From DATDAH01 sp963823495 (lineage in GTDB: Bacteria; Actinomycetota; Acidimicrobiia; Acidimicrobiales; DATDAH01), in assembly GCA_963823495.1 (NCBI GenBank), contig CAWGLV010000001.1, forward strand, positions 3,224,001 through 3,288,000: a stretch of 64,000 bases of DNA, written 5' to 3'. This document shows, one piece after another, positions 51,799-59,246 of the stretch (within the stretch, counting starts at the first letter, position 1; each line of letters starts with the position of its first letter). The notes under the pieces were generated by a model. The model was not told the DNA's origin. It was given only the letters and a program-made list of their open reading frames with translations, and made no database searches. Made by a program: the position numbers and the translations under genes.

Positions 51799-52770
51799 CT
51801 ACCGGGGCGCCAGGGCCCGGAGCGCCTCACGCTCGGGCAGGGCCCCCGGGAAGGGCAGCAGGGCGATGGCTGGGGTGTCCACGCCGTTGGCCCGGTATCG
51901 CTCGAGGTGCTCACGGCAGGCCTCGGCCGGGCCGTGGATGATGAGTTGGTCCACGACCTCGTCAGGGATCGCCTCGAGAGCCGCCGATCGGTCCCCCGCC
52001 TTCCAGGCGTCCCACATGGGTGCCAAGGCCTCGGCCCGACCCAGCCACTCGTGGAAGGCGGCATAGACGGGCACGTTCAGGTAGGCGGCGATGGCGAAGC
52101 GCCCCGCGGCCCGCATGGCCTCGGCGTCGTCGGACACCGCGACGAAGATGCGGGCCACGACCTCCTTGTCCTCGCCGTAGGACTTCACGATGGGCGCCAC
52201 GGTCGTGACGTCGTCGGCGGACAGCCAGTTGATGATGGCCCCGTCGCCCTCGCGGCCGGCCAGGCGCAGCATCTGCTCGCGGAGCGCAGCCACCAGGATG
52301 GGGACGGGCTCGGTGGGCCGGACACCCAGCTTGAAGCCGTTGACCGAGAACGTGTCGTACTCGTGGCGGATCTTCTCACCGGCAAGGGCCTCCCGCAGGA
52401 ACGCCACGACGTCACGGGTCCGCTTGTAGGGCTCCTCGAACGGGATGCCGTTCCACCGCTCGACGATGACGTCGGACGAACTGCCGACCCCGAGCACGAA
52501 GCGACCGGGGGCAGCCTGGGCGACCGAGCCGATGGTCTGGGCGAGGCAGCCGGGCCCCCGGGTGTAGGCGGGGACGATGGCGGTGCCCAGTCGCAGCTCC
52601 GGCGCCCAGACCGACGCCAGGGTGAGGGGGGTGAAGGCGTCGGCCCCGTCGGCCTCGCTGGACCAGACATCGGTGTAGCCGAGGTCGACCAGCTCACGGA
52701 ACCAGTCCCGCTGTTCACCGAGAGGGACGCCCGAGAAGGGGACCGTCATGCCGTAGCGCGGGGAGCTCAC
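51799..52770 (-). CDS. LLM-class F420-dependent oxidoreductase
   Basis: 323 residues from GTG 52770; ATG 52749 (MTVPFSG) is a possible shorter start. Luciferase-like TIM barrel: MTVPFSGVPLGEQRDWF, GYTDVWSSEADGADAFTPL, LRLGTAIVPAYTRGPGCLAQ, RFVLGVGSSSDVIVERWNG and VPILVAALREQMLRLAG. Third LLM enzyme of the window. Ends 15 bases before the kinase start and may be cotranscribed with it. Substrate unknown. Confidence 0.87.
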   Translation of the reverse strand: MSSPRYGMTVPFSGVPLGEQRDWFRELVDLGYTDVWSSEADGADAFTPLTLASVWAPELRLGTAIVPAYTRGPGCLAQTIGSVAQAAPGRFVLGVGSSSDVIVERWNGIPFEEPYKRTRDVVAFLREALAGEKIRHEYDTFSVNGFKLGVRPTEPVPILVAALREQMLRLAGREGDGAIINWLSADDVTTVAPIVKSYGEDKEVVARIFVAVSDDAEAMRAAGRFAIAAYLNVPVYAAFHEWLGRAEALAPMWDAWKAGDRSAALEAIPDEVVDQLIIHGPAEACREHLERYRANGVDTPAIALLPFPGALPEREALRALAPR

Positions 52771-52841
52771 GAGCCGGGACCCGGGGGCGCCGAGGCGAGC
52801 CGACCGGTCGACAGGCCGGAACGGGATGGGTGGGCACGCAT

Positions 52842-53639
52842 CTAGGAATCCTTCCAGAAGCGGACGACGGTCGACTGACTGGCGATGGCCAGGAGCCGGC
52901 CGGACTCGGACCAGAGGAGCACGTCGCCGTGCCCGAACCCCCCGTGCACCGCCTGGACCCGGACGTCCAGCAGGACCCAGTCGGTCGGCTCCAGCCGGGC
53001 CACCCGGATCGTGTTGTCCAGGCTGTTGCCACCCGCCAACAGGCCCAGGGCCTGGCCGATGCCGAACGGGACGAAGTCGCCCAGGACGGCGAGTGCCGCC
53101 CCCGACATGTCCAGCACCTCGGGCATGCGGGCCCAGAGGGCACAGCTCCCGTCGCTGGGCGTGCCGTCGAGGACCTCGAAGGGCCGGCCCACGGCGAGGC
53201 GCTGCTCCATGCGTGACGCCACCGACTCGTGCTCGAAGCGGTGCGTCCGGATCTCACACCCGTCGGGGCCGGGGACATCGGGCATCGTGGCCCACTCCCC
53301 CTCGGGCTCGAACGGACGGCTGCCGAGGGCGGCGTTGACCGTGAGGATCTCGGTCTCCTCGGTGCGGCCGACCGCCCGGGCCTGGGTCACGCTGCGCCCC
53401 TCGGCGCCGATGGTCACGTCGAACTCGACCACCGCGCCGGGTCGGGCGTAGGAGAGGTACTGCGCGGTGGCCCAGATCACGGGGCGGCCGGTGACCTCCT
53501 CGAGGGCGACGATCGCGGCTCCGAGTCCGCAGCCGCCGAAGAGGAACCCACCGCCGGCGGTGATGCCCGGGACCACGGGCAGCCGGAAGCCCGACGGGGT
53601 GCCGTCGGTCTCGAGGCCGAGGAAGGTCCGCGCGTCCAT
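52842..53639 (-). CDS. Acyl-CoA thioesterase, TesB-like double hot-dog
   Basis: 265 residues. Two hot-dog halves: FLGLETDGTPSGFRLPV with LFGGCGLGAAIVALEEVTG near the N-terminus, WATAQYLSYARPGAVVEFDV, and the second half with LDNTIRVARLEPTDWVLLDV and GFGHGDVLLWSESGRLLAIA, the typical TesB C-terminal pattern ending in S-Q-S. It hydrolyses acyl-CoA to free acid and CoA. TAGGGT ends 9 bases before the ATG. Divergent from the amidase. Confidence 0.87.
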   Translation of the reverse strand: MDARTFLGLETDGTPSGFRLPVVPGITAGGGFLFGGCGLGAAIVALEEVTGRPVIWATAQYLSYARPGAVVEFDVTIGAEGRSVTQARAVGRTEETEILTVNAALGSRPFEPEGEWATMPDVPGPDGCEIRTHRFEHESVASRMEQRLAVGRPFEVLDGTPSDGSCALWARMPEVLDMSGAALAVLGDFVPFGIGQALGLLAGGNSLDNTIRVARLEPTDWVLLDVRVQAVHGGFGHGDVLLWSESGRLLAIASQSTVVRFWKDS

Positions 53640-53648
53640 GGGTGCGGG

Positions 53649-53654
53649 ACCCTA
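53649..53654 (-). promoter_or_regulatory. Putative -10 (TAGGGT) of the thioesterase
   Basis: TAGGGT on the minus strand, 9 bases before ATG 53639. Confidence 0.4.
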
Positions 53655-53735
53655 CGAGAACCGGGCCGACATCTGACCCACCCTTCCGTCGACCTCGGCT
53701 CGGCCATCGCCACCGCTCTGTGGGAGCATCCGCCG

Positions 53736-55262
53736 ATGTCCGATGCCCCGTGGCAGGGTGACGCCTGCTCGCTGGTCGACGCCTTCCGCTCCGGGGAGCG
53801 CTCCCCCGTGGAGGAGCTCGAGGCCTCTCTGGCCGCCATCACCGCCAGCAAGCTCAACGCCTTCACGTTCCTGGACGCCGACCAGGCGCGGGCCACGGCG
53901 AAGGACGCCGACGTGTCGCTGCCCTTCGGGGGCCTGCCGATGGGCATCAAGGAGCTCGAGCCGGTGAAGGGGTGGCCCTACACCGAGGCCTCCCTGGTCT
54001 TCGCGGACCGGATCGCCGACCACGAGACCACGATGATGGAGCGGGTCCGGGCCAGCGGCGCGGTCCCGGTGGGTCTGACCGCGGCCAGCGAGTTCGGCGG
54101 GCTGAACGTCAGCATCACCAAGCTCAACGGCATCACCCACAACCCCTGGGAGGAGGGCCGCACCGCCGGCGGCTCGTCGGGGGGCAGCTCGGCCGCGGTG
54201 GCCGGTGGACTGGTCACCCTGGCCACGGCGGGCGACGGCGGCGGCTCCATCCGCATCCCTGCCGCGTACAACGGCCTGGTGGGGATGAAGGGCACCTACG
54301 GGCGGATCCCCCGTGGCCATCGCACCCAGATCGCTCCCAACACCGTGGTCCTCGGGTGCGTGGCCCGGTCGGTCCGGGACGTGGCCCGCTACTACGACTG
54401 CTGCGCGGGCTATGACCCCCACGACCCGACCAGCCTCCCCGAGCACGACGGCTGGGAGCGGGACCTCGGCACCCAGGACCTGGCGGGCAGGTCGGTCATC
54501 GTGCTGCCCGGTCTCGGATCGGTTCCCCTCGCGCCCGGGGTCGAGGCGTCGATCGTCGAGGGGGCCGAGGCCCTCATCGCCGACCACGGCATGAAGCGCG
54601 TCGAGGTCGGGCCGGGGTTCGACGTCCCCCGGCTGGGCGTGCCCTGGATGATGGGCAACCTGTCCGGACTCCTCGTCGACCTCGGCGATCGCTGGCCGAC
54701 GTGCGCGGACGACCTGACCGAAGAGGTGGCCTTCGGGTTGACCCTGGCCTGGAACACCTTCGACCTCGAACTGGCCGCCGACGGCGAACGCCGTCGGACC
54801 GACGCCAACGAGGCCATGGCCTCGCTCTTCGACCGGGCGGACTTCGTCATCTGCGCCACGAACCCCGATCCGGCGTTCCCCGCCGAGGACGGCCTGCAGT
54901 CGACGGGCCTGGGCGACAGGTTGATGCGCAGCATCGAGACGAACAGGGGGGCCAAGATCGCCTGGCGCACCCTGGCCCGCTTCATGCGCCTGGTCGGCGT
55001 GGCCCGACCGCGCACGAACCGCGAGCTGCTCAGCTGGGTCGAGACCCGGTTCGCCGACCTGCTCGACATGGCGGCCCTGACCATCCCGGCCAACATCTAC
55101 GGCAACCCGTCGGTGTCCATTCCGGTGGAGCCGGTCGACGGCCTGCCGATCGGGATGCAGGTGATGGGCCGCCACCGCCAGGACCCTCTCCTGCTCGACC
55201 TGGCGCTCTCGGTCGAGCGCGAGCGCCCCTGGCCACTCACCGCACCCGGAACGCCTCTCTGA
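53736..55262 (+). CDS. Amidase signature family enzyme
   Basis: 508 residues from ATG 53736; the longer frame upstream runs antisense through the thioesterase and is rejected. Amidase-signature Ser-cisSer-Lys triad: Lys in PMGIKELEPVKG, and the Gly/Ser-rich GRTAGGSSGGSSAAVAGG followed by GDGGGSIRIPAAYNGLVGMK. The C-terminal NIYGNPSVSIPVEPVDGLPI and GMQVMGRHRQDPLLLDLA are family-typical. Hydrolyses an amide of unknown identity in the cytoplasm. GatA is unlikely because no gatB/gatC are near and the N-terminus differs. Confidence 0.9.
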   Translation: MSDAPWQGDACSLVDAFRSGERSPVEELEASLAAITASKLNAFTFLDADQARATAKDADVSLPFGGLPMGIKELEPVKGWPYTEASLVFADRIADHETTMMERVRASGAVPVGLTAASEFGGLNVSITKLNGITHNPWEEGRTAGGSSGGSSAAVAGGLVTLATAGDGGGSIRIPAAYNGLVGMKGTYGRIPRGHRTQIAPNTVVLGCVARSVRDVARYYDCCAGYDPHDPTSLPEHDGWERDLGTQDLAGRSVIVLPGLGSVPLAPGVEASIVEGAEALIADHGMKRVEVGPGFDVPRLGVPWMMGNLSGLLVDLGDRWPTCADDLTEEVAFGLTLAWNTFDLELAADGERRRTDANEAMASLFDRADFVICATNPDPAFPAEDGLQSTGLGDRLMRSIETNRGAKIAWRTLARFMRLVGVARPRTNRELLSWVETRFADLLDMAALTIPANIYGNPSVSIPVEPVDGLPIGMQVMGRHRQDPLLLDLALSVERERPWPLTAPGTPL

Positions 55263-55370
55263 GTAGCTGAATCACCTACCTTCCGTGGTTCTCAGGTCAC
55301 CCAAGGTGATGTGACGGACGACCGGACCTCGGACCCTGTTCTTGTCCCACCCCCCGGGGAGACTGGTCCC

Positions 55371-55541
55371 ATGGAACGGCAGTTGCGACTCCTCGACCCC
55401 CTGGGTGACGAGTGGCGGATCGACGACGACACCCGTCGGGTCGGCCTCGCCGGCGTGGCCGCGGCCCGGGCGGCGCTCGCCTCGGTTCGCCCGCCGGCCC
55501 CGGTGGTCGAGCAGCCCGACCCCGCCCACGAAGCCGCCTGA
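55371..55541 (+). CDS. Short hypothetical protein (56 residues)
   Basis: From ATG 55371, preceded by GGGGAGA; an upstream in-frame GTG at 55311 would add 20 disordered residues and is less likely. It begins MERQLRLLDPLGDEWRIDDD, continues TRRVGLAGVAAARAAL and ends in a Pro/Ala tail. A helix-turn-helix-like or simple helical peptide; no family recognised. Ends 34 bp before the thiolase. Confidence 0.5.
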   Translation: MERQLRLLDPLGDEWRIDDDTRRVGLAGVAAARAALASVRPPAPVVEQPDPAHEAA

Positions 55542-55563
55542 CCGACCTGTCGCGGTCATCTCG

Positions 55564-55569
55564 TAGGCT
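55564..55569 (+). promoter_or_regulatory. Putative -10 (TAGGCT) of the thiolase
   Basis: TAGGCT ends 6 bases before ATG 55576. Confidence 0.45.
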
Positions 55570-55575
55570 CTGGGC

Positions 55576-56763
55576 ATGAGCTCGGGATCAGCACGCGACA
55601 TCGTCATCTGTGAAGCCGTTCGTACGCCGGTCGGGCGACGGGGTGGCGGCCTGTCCACCATGCACTCCGCCGACCTGCTCGGGGTCGCCCTCAGGGAGCT
55701 GATCGACCGCTCCGGCATCGACCCCGCCGAGGTCGGCCAGCTCATCGGCGGCTGCGTCTCCCAGGTCGGCCAGCAGTCCTTCAACGTCACCCGCACCGCG
55801 TGGCTCACCGCGGGCCTGCCGATCTCGGTGGCCGCCACCACCGTCGACAGCCAGTGCGGCTCGTCCCAGCAGGCCACCAACTTCGCCACCAGCCTCGTGG
55901 GCTCCGGCGTGGTCGACGTGGCCGTGGCCTGCGGCGTCGAGGTCATGAGCCGGGTGCCGATGGGCTCCAGCCTCGGCGAGGGCATCGGCAAGGCGATCCC
56001 CAAGTCGTACTTCGAGAAGTACGAGTGGACGAGCCAGTTCGAAGGGGCCGAGCGCATCGCCAAGAAGTGGGGCCTCACCCGCCAGGACACCGACGCCTTC
56101 GGCCTGCTCTCCCAGCAGCGGGCCGCCCAGGCGTGGGCCGAGGACCGCTTCAGCACCCAGATCGTGGAGGTCGACGCCCCGGACCTCGGGGAGGACGGCA
56201 AGCCCACCGGCACCACCCACCACGTCGCCAAGGACGAGGGCCTGCGGGAGACCACGCTCGAGGGCCTGAGCCAGCTCAAGGCCGTCGCCGGCGAGGACGG
56301 CGTGCACACCGCGGGCACGTCCTCGCAGATCTCCGACGGCGCCGGCGCAGTGCTCATCGCCACCCGGGAGAAGGCCGAGGCCCTCGGCCTCACACCCCGG
56401 GCCCGCATCGTGGACACCTGCCTGGTGGGCAGCGACCCGGTCCTGATGCTCACCGGACCCATCGATGCCACCCACCACCTGCTCGAGCGCAACTCGATGG
56501 CGATGAGCGACATCGACCTCGTCGAGATCAACGAGGCCTTCGCCTCGGTGGTCCTGGCCTGGGAGAAGGAGCTCAACCCGAACATGGCCACGGTGAACCC
56601 CAACGGCGGGGCCATCGCCCTGGGCCATCCCCTCGGCGGGACCGGCGCCATCCTCACCACCAAGGCCGTGCACGAGTTGGAGCGCTCCGACAAGAGCACC
56701 GCCCTGGTGACCATGTGCTGTGGTGGCGGCCTCGCCACCGGCACCCTCCTCGAGCGCATCTGA
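55576..56763 (+). CDS. Thiolase (acetyl-CoA acyltransferase/acetyltransferase)
   Basis: 395 residues, normal length. Nucleophilic Cys94 in TTVDSQCGSSQQATNFA; NEAFASV, NPNGGAIALGHPLGGTGA with the catalytic His, and VTMCCGGGLATGTLLERI with the second catalytic Cys. Degradative or biosynthetic direction cannot be decided. With the acyl-CoA dehydrogenase, hydratases and SDRs elsewhere in the window it completes a beta-oxidation set, although the genes are not in one operon. Confidence 0.93.
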   Translation: MSSGSARDIVICEAVRTPVGRRGGGLSTMHSADLLGVALRELIDRSGIDPAEVGQLIGGCVSQVGQQSFNVTRTAWLTAGLPISVAATTVDSQCGSSQQATNFATSLVGSGVVDVAVACGVEVMSRVPMGSSLGEGIGKAIPKSYFEKYEWTSQFEGAERIAKKWGLTRQDTDAFGLLSQQRAAQAWAEDRFSTQIVEVDAPDLGEDGKPTGTTHHVAKDEGLRETTLEGLSQLKAVAGEDGVHTAGTSSQISDGAGAVLIATREKAEALGLTPRARIVDTCLVGSDPVLMLTGPIDATHHLLERNSMAMSDIDLVEINEAFASVVLAWEKELNPNMATVNPNGGAIALGHPLGGTGAILTTKAVHELERSDKSTALVTMCCGGGLATGTLLERI

Positions 56764-56767
56764 TCTC

Positions 56768-56808
56768 TCGAGGCTCCAGCTGTCGGATTCCGACCGCTGG
56801 AGCCTCGA
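56768..56808 (+). terminator. Hairpin terminator-like element after the thiolase
   Basis: TCGAGGCTCCAGC / GCTGGAGCCTCGA (13-bp arms), one mismatch, then GTCGG / CCGAC around loop ATT: a 19-bp stem within 41 bp, 4 bases after the stop. The loop ATT is shared with the hairpin at 9760. CTCTTCGTCGCTT follows, only weakly T-rich. Confidence 0.6.
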
Positions 56809-56856
56809 CTCTTCGTCGCTTCCCCCGGCTGACCACTCCACCGAGGGAGGCGCGCC

Positions 56857-57360
56857 GTGCGCCCCGTCCTGTTCCTGTCGTTCCTGTTCGTCCTCGGCTG
56901 CACCCGGACGGCCGCCGCGCCCACCGACCCCGGGGCAGCCACGGTCATCGAGGTGGTCGACGGCGACACCGTCGTGGTCGACATCGGCGGCCAGCAGGAG
57001 ACCCTGCGCCTGATCGGTGTCGACACCCCCGAGACCGTCCATCCGGACCAGCCCCCCGAGTGCTGGGGTGCGGAGGCCAGCGCCCACACCGGAGAGCTGT
57101 TGCCGGAGGGCACCGCCGTTCGCCTCACCCGGGACGTCGAGGCCCGAGACCGCTACGACCGGCTGCTGGCCTACGTCGAACGGGCCGACGACGGCCTCTT
57201 CGTCAACCTCGACCTGGTCGCCGGCGGTTGGGCCGACGACTACCCGTATCCGCCGAACGTGGCCCACCAGCGCGACTTCGCGCTGGCCGTGAGCCGAGCC
57301 CGCGCCGACGGCCTCGGCCTGTGGGGGGCGTGCGGCGACGCCGACACCCCCGCCGGGTGA
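56857..57360 (+). CDS. Thermonuclease (SNase)-family lipoprotein
   Basis: 167 residues, GTG start. Lipoprotein signal VLFLSFLFVLGCTRT (lipobox VLGC), then an SNase OB-fold: ATVIEVVDGDTVVVDIGG, LRLIGVDTPETVHP (catalytic Asp/Thr and Arg), CWGAEASAHTGELL (Glu), RDVEARDRYDRLLAYV (second Arg) and LVAGGWADDYPYPPN. A surface-anchored Ca-dependent nuclease. It stops at TPAG-TGA, but the same frame continues past the stop as an Ala/Pro/Thr repeat, suggesting loss of a longer C-terminal tail. Confidence 0.88.
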   Translation: MRPVLFLSFLFVLGCTRTAAAPTDPGAATVIEVVDGDTVVVDIGGQQETLRLIGVDTPETVHPDQPPECWGAEASAHTGELLPEGTAVRLTRDVEARDRYDRLLAYVERADDGLFVNLDLVAGGWADDYPYPPNVAHQRDFALAVSRARADGLGLWGACGDADTPAG

Positions 57361-57375
57361 GCACCCGCCCCGCCC

Positions 57376-57490
57376 GCGCCCGCACCGACCGCCGCGCCCG
57401 CCCCGCCTGCGCCCGCACCGACCACCGCGCCCGCCCGCGCCCGCACCGACCACCGCACCCGCCCGGCCCGCGCCCGCGCCCGCGCCGACC
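57376..57490 (+). repeat. C-rich degenerate repeat after the SNase gene
   Basis: Four copies of a 15-bp core, GCGCCCGCACCGACC or one-base variant, begin at 57376, 57409, 57437 and 57476 (spacings 33, 28, 39). The plus strand is almost purine-free. In the SNase frame the first part reads APAPPAPAPT-like. Confidence 0.7.
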
Positions 57491-57544
57491 AGGGGCGGTC
57501 CCCCGGAGCCCCCTGTTCCCACCTACGGGGGCCCAGGCGCGGTG

Positions 57545-57550
57545 TAGCCT
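57545..57550 (+). promoter_or_regulatory. Putative -10 (TAGCCT) of the glycine-rich protein
   Basis: TAGCCT ends 6 bases before ATG 57557. Confidence 0.45.
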
Positions 57551-57556
57551 TCGGCG

Positions 57557-58546
57557 ATGCGTCGAATGCTGTGGTTGACCGCGGCCATGGCCATGGCCGG
57601 TGGAATGGTCCTCGTCGTGGGCGATGTCGGGTCGGCCCAGGTCGGGCCCGGCACGGGCCCCGCACCGGAGAACCACATCCTCTGCGGGACTCCTGATCCG
57701 CCGGGCTGCCAGGCCACGCTGTCCTTCACGGGAACGAACGAGTCGTTCACCGTCCCCGAGAACGTGTGTCGGGTCACCATCGAGGCGCTCGGCGGCCGCG
57801 GCGGGAACTCCGAGCGGGGAGCCCAAGGCGGTGCCGGTGGCGGTGCCACCGCGACAGTCGGCGTGACATCCGGCGACGAGTTGCTCGTCCAGGTCGGCGG
57901 TCCCGGAGGTGACGGTGGCACGACGGCGACCGGTCCCGGTGGCACCAGCGGCTCGGATCCGAGCGGCGGGGACGCCGGGTCCGGCATCGACGGGGTCCGC
58001 GGCGGCGGGGGTGGTGGCGGAGCGACCGGAGTCACCGGGCCATCAGGACCTCTCGTGGTGGCCGCGGGCGGTGGTGGCGCCGGCGAGGGCGAGACCGGTT
58101 ACGGCGGCGACGGCGGCGGTTCGGAGGGCGGGCAGGGTTCGGGTGCCTTCCCGACGGCCGGCGGCGGTGGGGGAACACCGATCGCCGGCGGCCCCGGCGG
58201 GCTGGGTGACGACCCGGCCGGCGACGGCGCAGACGCATCGGGGGGCCTCGGCGGCGACGGCGGCGACGGCACCGTCTACGAGGAGTTGGGTCAGGGCGGT
58301 GGCGGTGGCGGTGGCGGCTGGTTCGGCGGCGGTGGCGGCGGCAGCCGGGAGGGTGGCTCGGCGGGCGGCGGGGGCGGCGGGTCGGCCTTCGCCGCAGAAG
58401 GCGCGACCGGCGTGACGTTCGTCGCGGGCGCCAACCTCGAGGCCAACGGCTCGGTCACGATCTCCTGGAGCCCGGGCGCAGGCTGTGACGCGCCACCGCC
58501 ATCCGACACCGGTCCGTTGGCGGCCGAGCCAGCGTTCACCGGCTAG
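57557..58546 (+). CDS. Secreted glycine-rich protein
   Basis: 329 residues. Signal peptide MRRMLWLTAAMAMAGGMVLV followed by an AxA-like cleavage region (GSAQV). The mature N-terminus has a Cys pair (ILCGTPDPPGCQATL) and a beta-rich start FTGTNESFTVPENVCRVTIE. The centre (about 90-290) is over half glycine with VVAAGGGGAGEG, as in ALK/PE-PGRS-like and PF12810-type glycine-rich domains, and it ends GSVTISWSPGAGCD. Probably a cell-surface structural or adhesive protein. No LPxTG motif or C-terminal anchor. Confidence 0.82.
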   Translation: MRRMLWLTAAMAMAGGMVLVVGDVGSAQVGPGTGPAPENHILCGTPDPPGCQATLSFTGTNESFTVPENVCRVTIEALGGRGGNSERGAQGGAGGGATATVGVTSGDELLVQVGGPGGDGGTTATGPGGTSGSDPSGGDAGSGIDGVRGGGGGGGATGVTGPSGPLVVAAGGGGAGEGETGYGGDGGGSEGGQGSGAFPTAGGGGGTPIAGGPGGLGDDPAGDGADASGGLGGDGGDGTVYEELGQGGGGGGGGWFGGGGGGSREGGSAGGGGGGSAFAAEGATGVTFVAGANLEANGSVTISWSPGAGCDAPPPSDTGPLAAEPAFTG

Positions 58547-58590
58547 GACGGCCGTCGGCCCCGCCGGCGGATGCCAGGAGTATTGCGGTA

Positions 58591-58606
58591 TGCGCAACCT
58601 TGCACA
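58591..58606. promoter_or_regulatory. Candidate TetR operator overlapping the -35 box
   Basis: TGCGCAA CC TTGCACA: 7-bp arms with one mismatch. A second inverted repeat TTGCG-GTATG-CGCAA lies at 58583-58597. Both overlap or abut the -35 box (58600-58605), the usual site for autorepression by a TetR protein. Confidence 0.45.
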
Positions 58607-58628
58607 GACTGCATGATTATTCTACGCT
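58600..58628 (+). promoter_or_regulatory. Promoter of the tetR-MFS operon
   Basis: TTGCAC (58600-58605), 17-bp spacer, TACGCT (58623-58628), ending 6 bases before GTG 58635. The clearest two-box promoter in the window, within a locally AT-rich patch. Confidence 0.65.
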
Positions 58629-58634
58629 GGTCTC

Positions 58635-59246
58635 GTGACCGAGACCACCGGACTGCGTGAACGCAAGAAGGCCCAGACCCGCCGGGCCCTGACCGCCGCG
58701 GCGATCCGCCTCTCGATCGAGAAGGGCACCCCCGACCGCGTCACCATCGACGAGATCAGCAATGCCGCCGAGGTCTCCTCGCGGACGTTCTTCAACTACT
58801 TCTGCTCCAAGGAGGAGGCCATCCTCGGGGTCGACCCGGACCGGCGGGTGGAGTTGCGCAACGAGCTGGAGCTCCGCCCGGTCGAGGAGTCCCCTGTCGC
58901 CGCTCTGCGGGCGTCCCTGCTCTCCACCGCCGAGGCCATCGACGAGAACGCCGAGCTCTGGGCCCAACGCCTGCAGCTCGTGCGCGAGCACCCCGCCCTC
59001 TCGCCCGGGTACGTCGCCAGCTTCGCCGACTTCGAGCGCGGCCTCGTGGAGGCCATGGCCGCCCGCCTGGGCCTGGACCCCGACGCCGACCTCTACCCGG
59101 CTGTCGTGGTGGCCTCGGCGCTGACGGTCATGCGCGTGACGGTCAGACACTGGCAGGCCAACGCCGTCGACCGCCCCCTGGCCGAGCTGCTCGATGTCGC
59201 CTTCGACCAGCTGGCCGGCGGCCTCGACCTCCCCCCCACCCCGTGA
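58635..59246 (+). CDS. TetR family transcriptional regulator
   Basis: 203 residues, GTG start. N-terminal helix-turn-helix about 10-60: RRALTAAAIRLSIEKGT, VTIDEISNAAEVSSRTFFNY, FCSKEEAIL. The C-terminal ligand-binding domain is unremarkable (VASFADFERGLVEAMAARLG). It probably represses its own operon with the downstream MFS exporter, whose GTG overlaps its stop by 4 bp. Confidence 0.93.
   Translation: MTETTGLRERKKAQTRRALTAAAIRLSIEKGTPDRVTIDEISNAAEVSSRTFFNYFCSKEEAILGVDPDRRVELRNELELRPVEESPVAALRASLLSTAEAIDENAELWAQRLQLVREHPALSPGYVASFADFERGLVEAMAARLGLDPDADLYPAVVVASALTVMRVTVRHWQANAVDRPLAELLDVAFDQLAGGLDLPPTP

Noticed and set aside
53736..55262. gatA (Glu-tRNA amidotransferase subunit A)
   Set aside because: It is a general amidase-signature protein; gatB/gatC are absent nearby and GatA-specific N-terminal sequence is not seen.
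57361..57500. CRISPR or structured RNA in the C-rich repeats
   Set aside because: Core copies are irregularly spaced, degenerate and low-complexity, with no conserved hairpin or spacer pattern.
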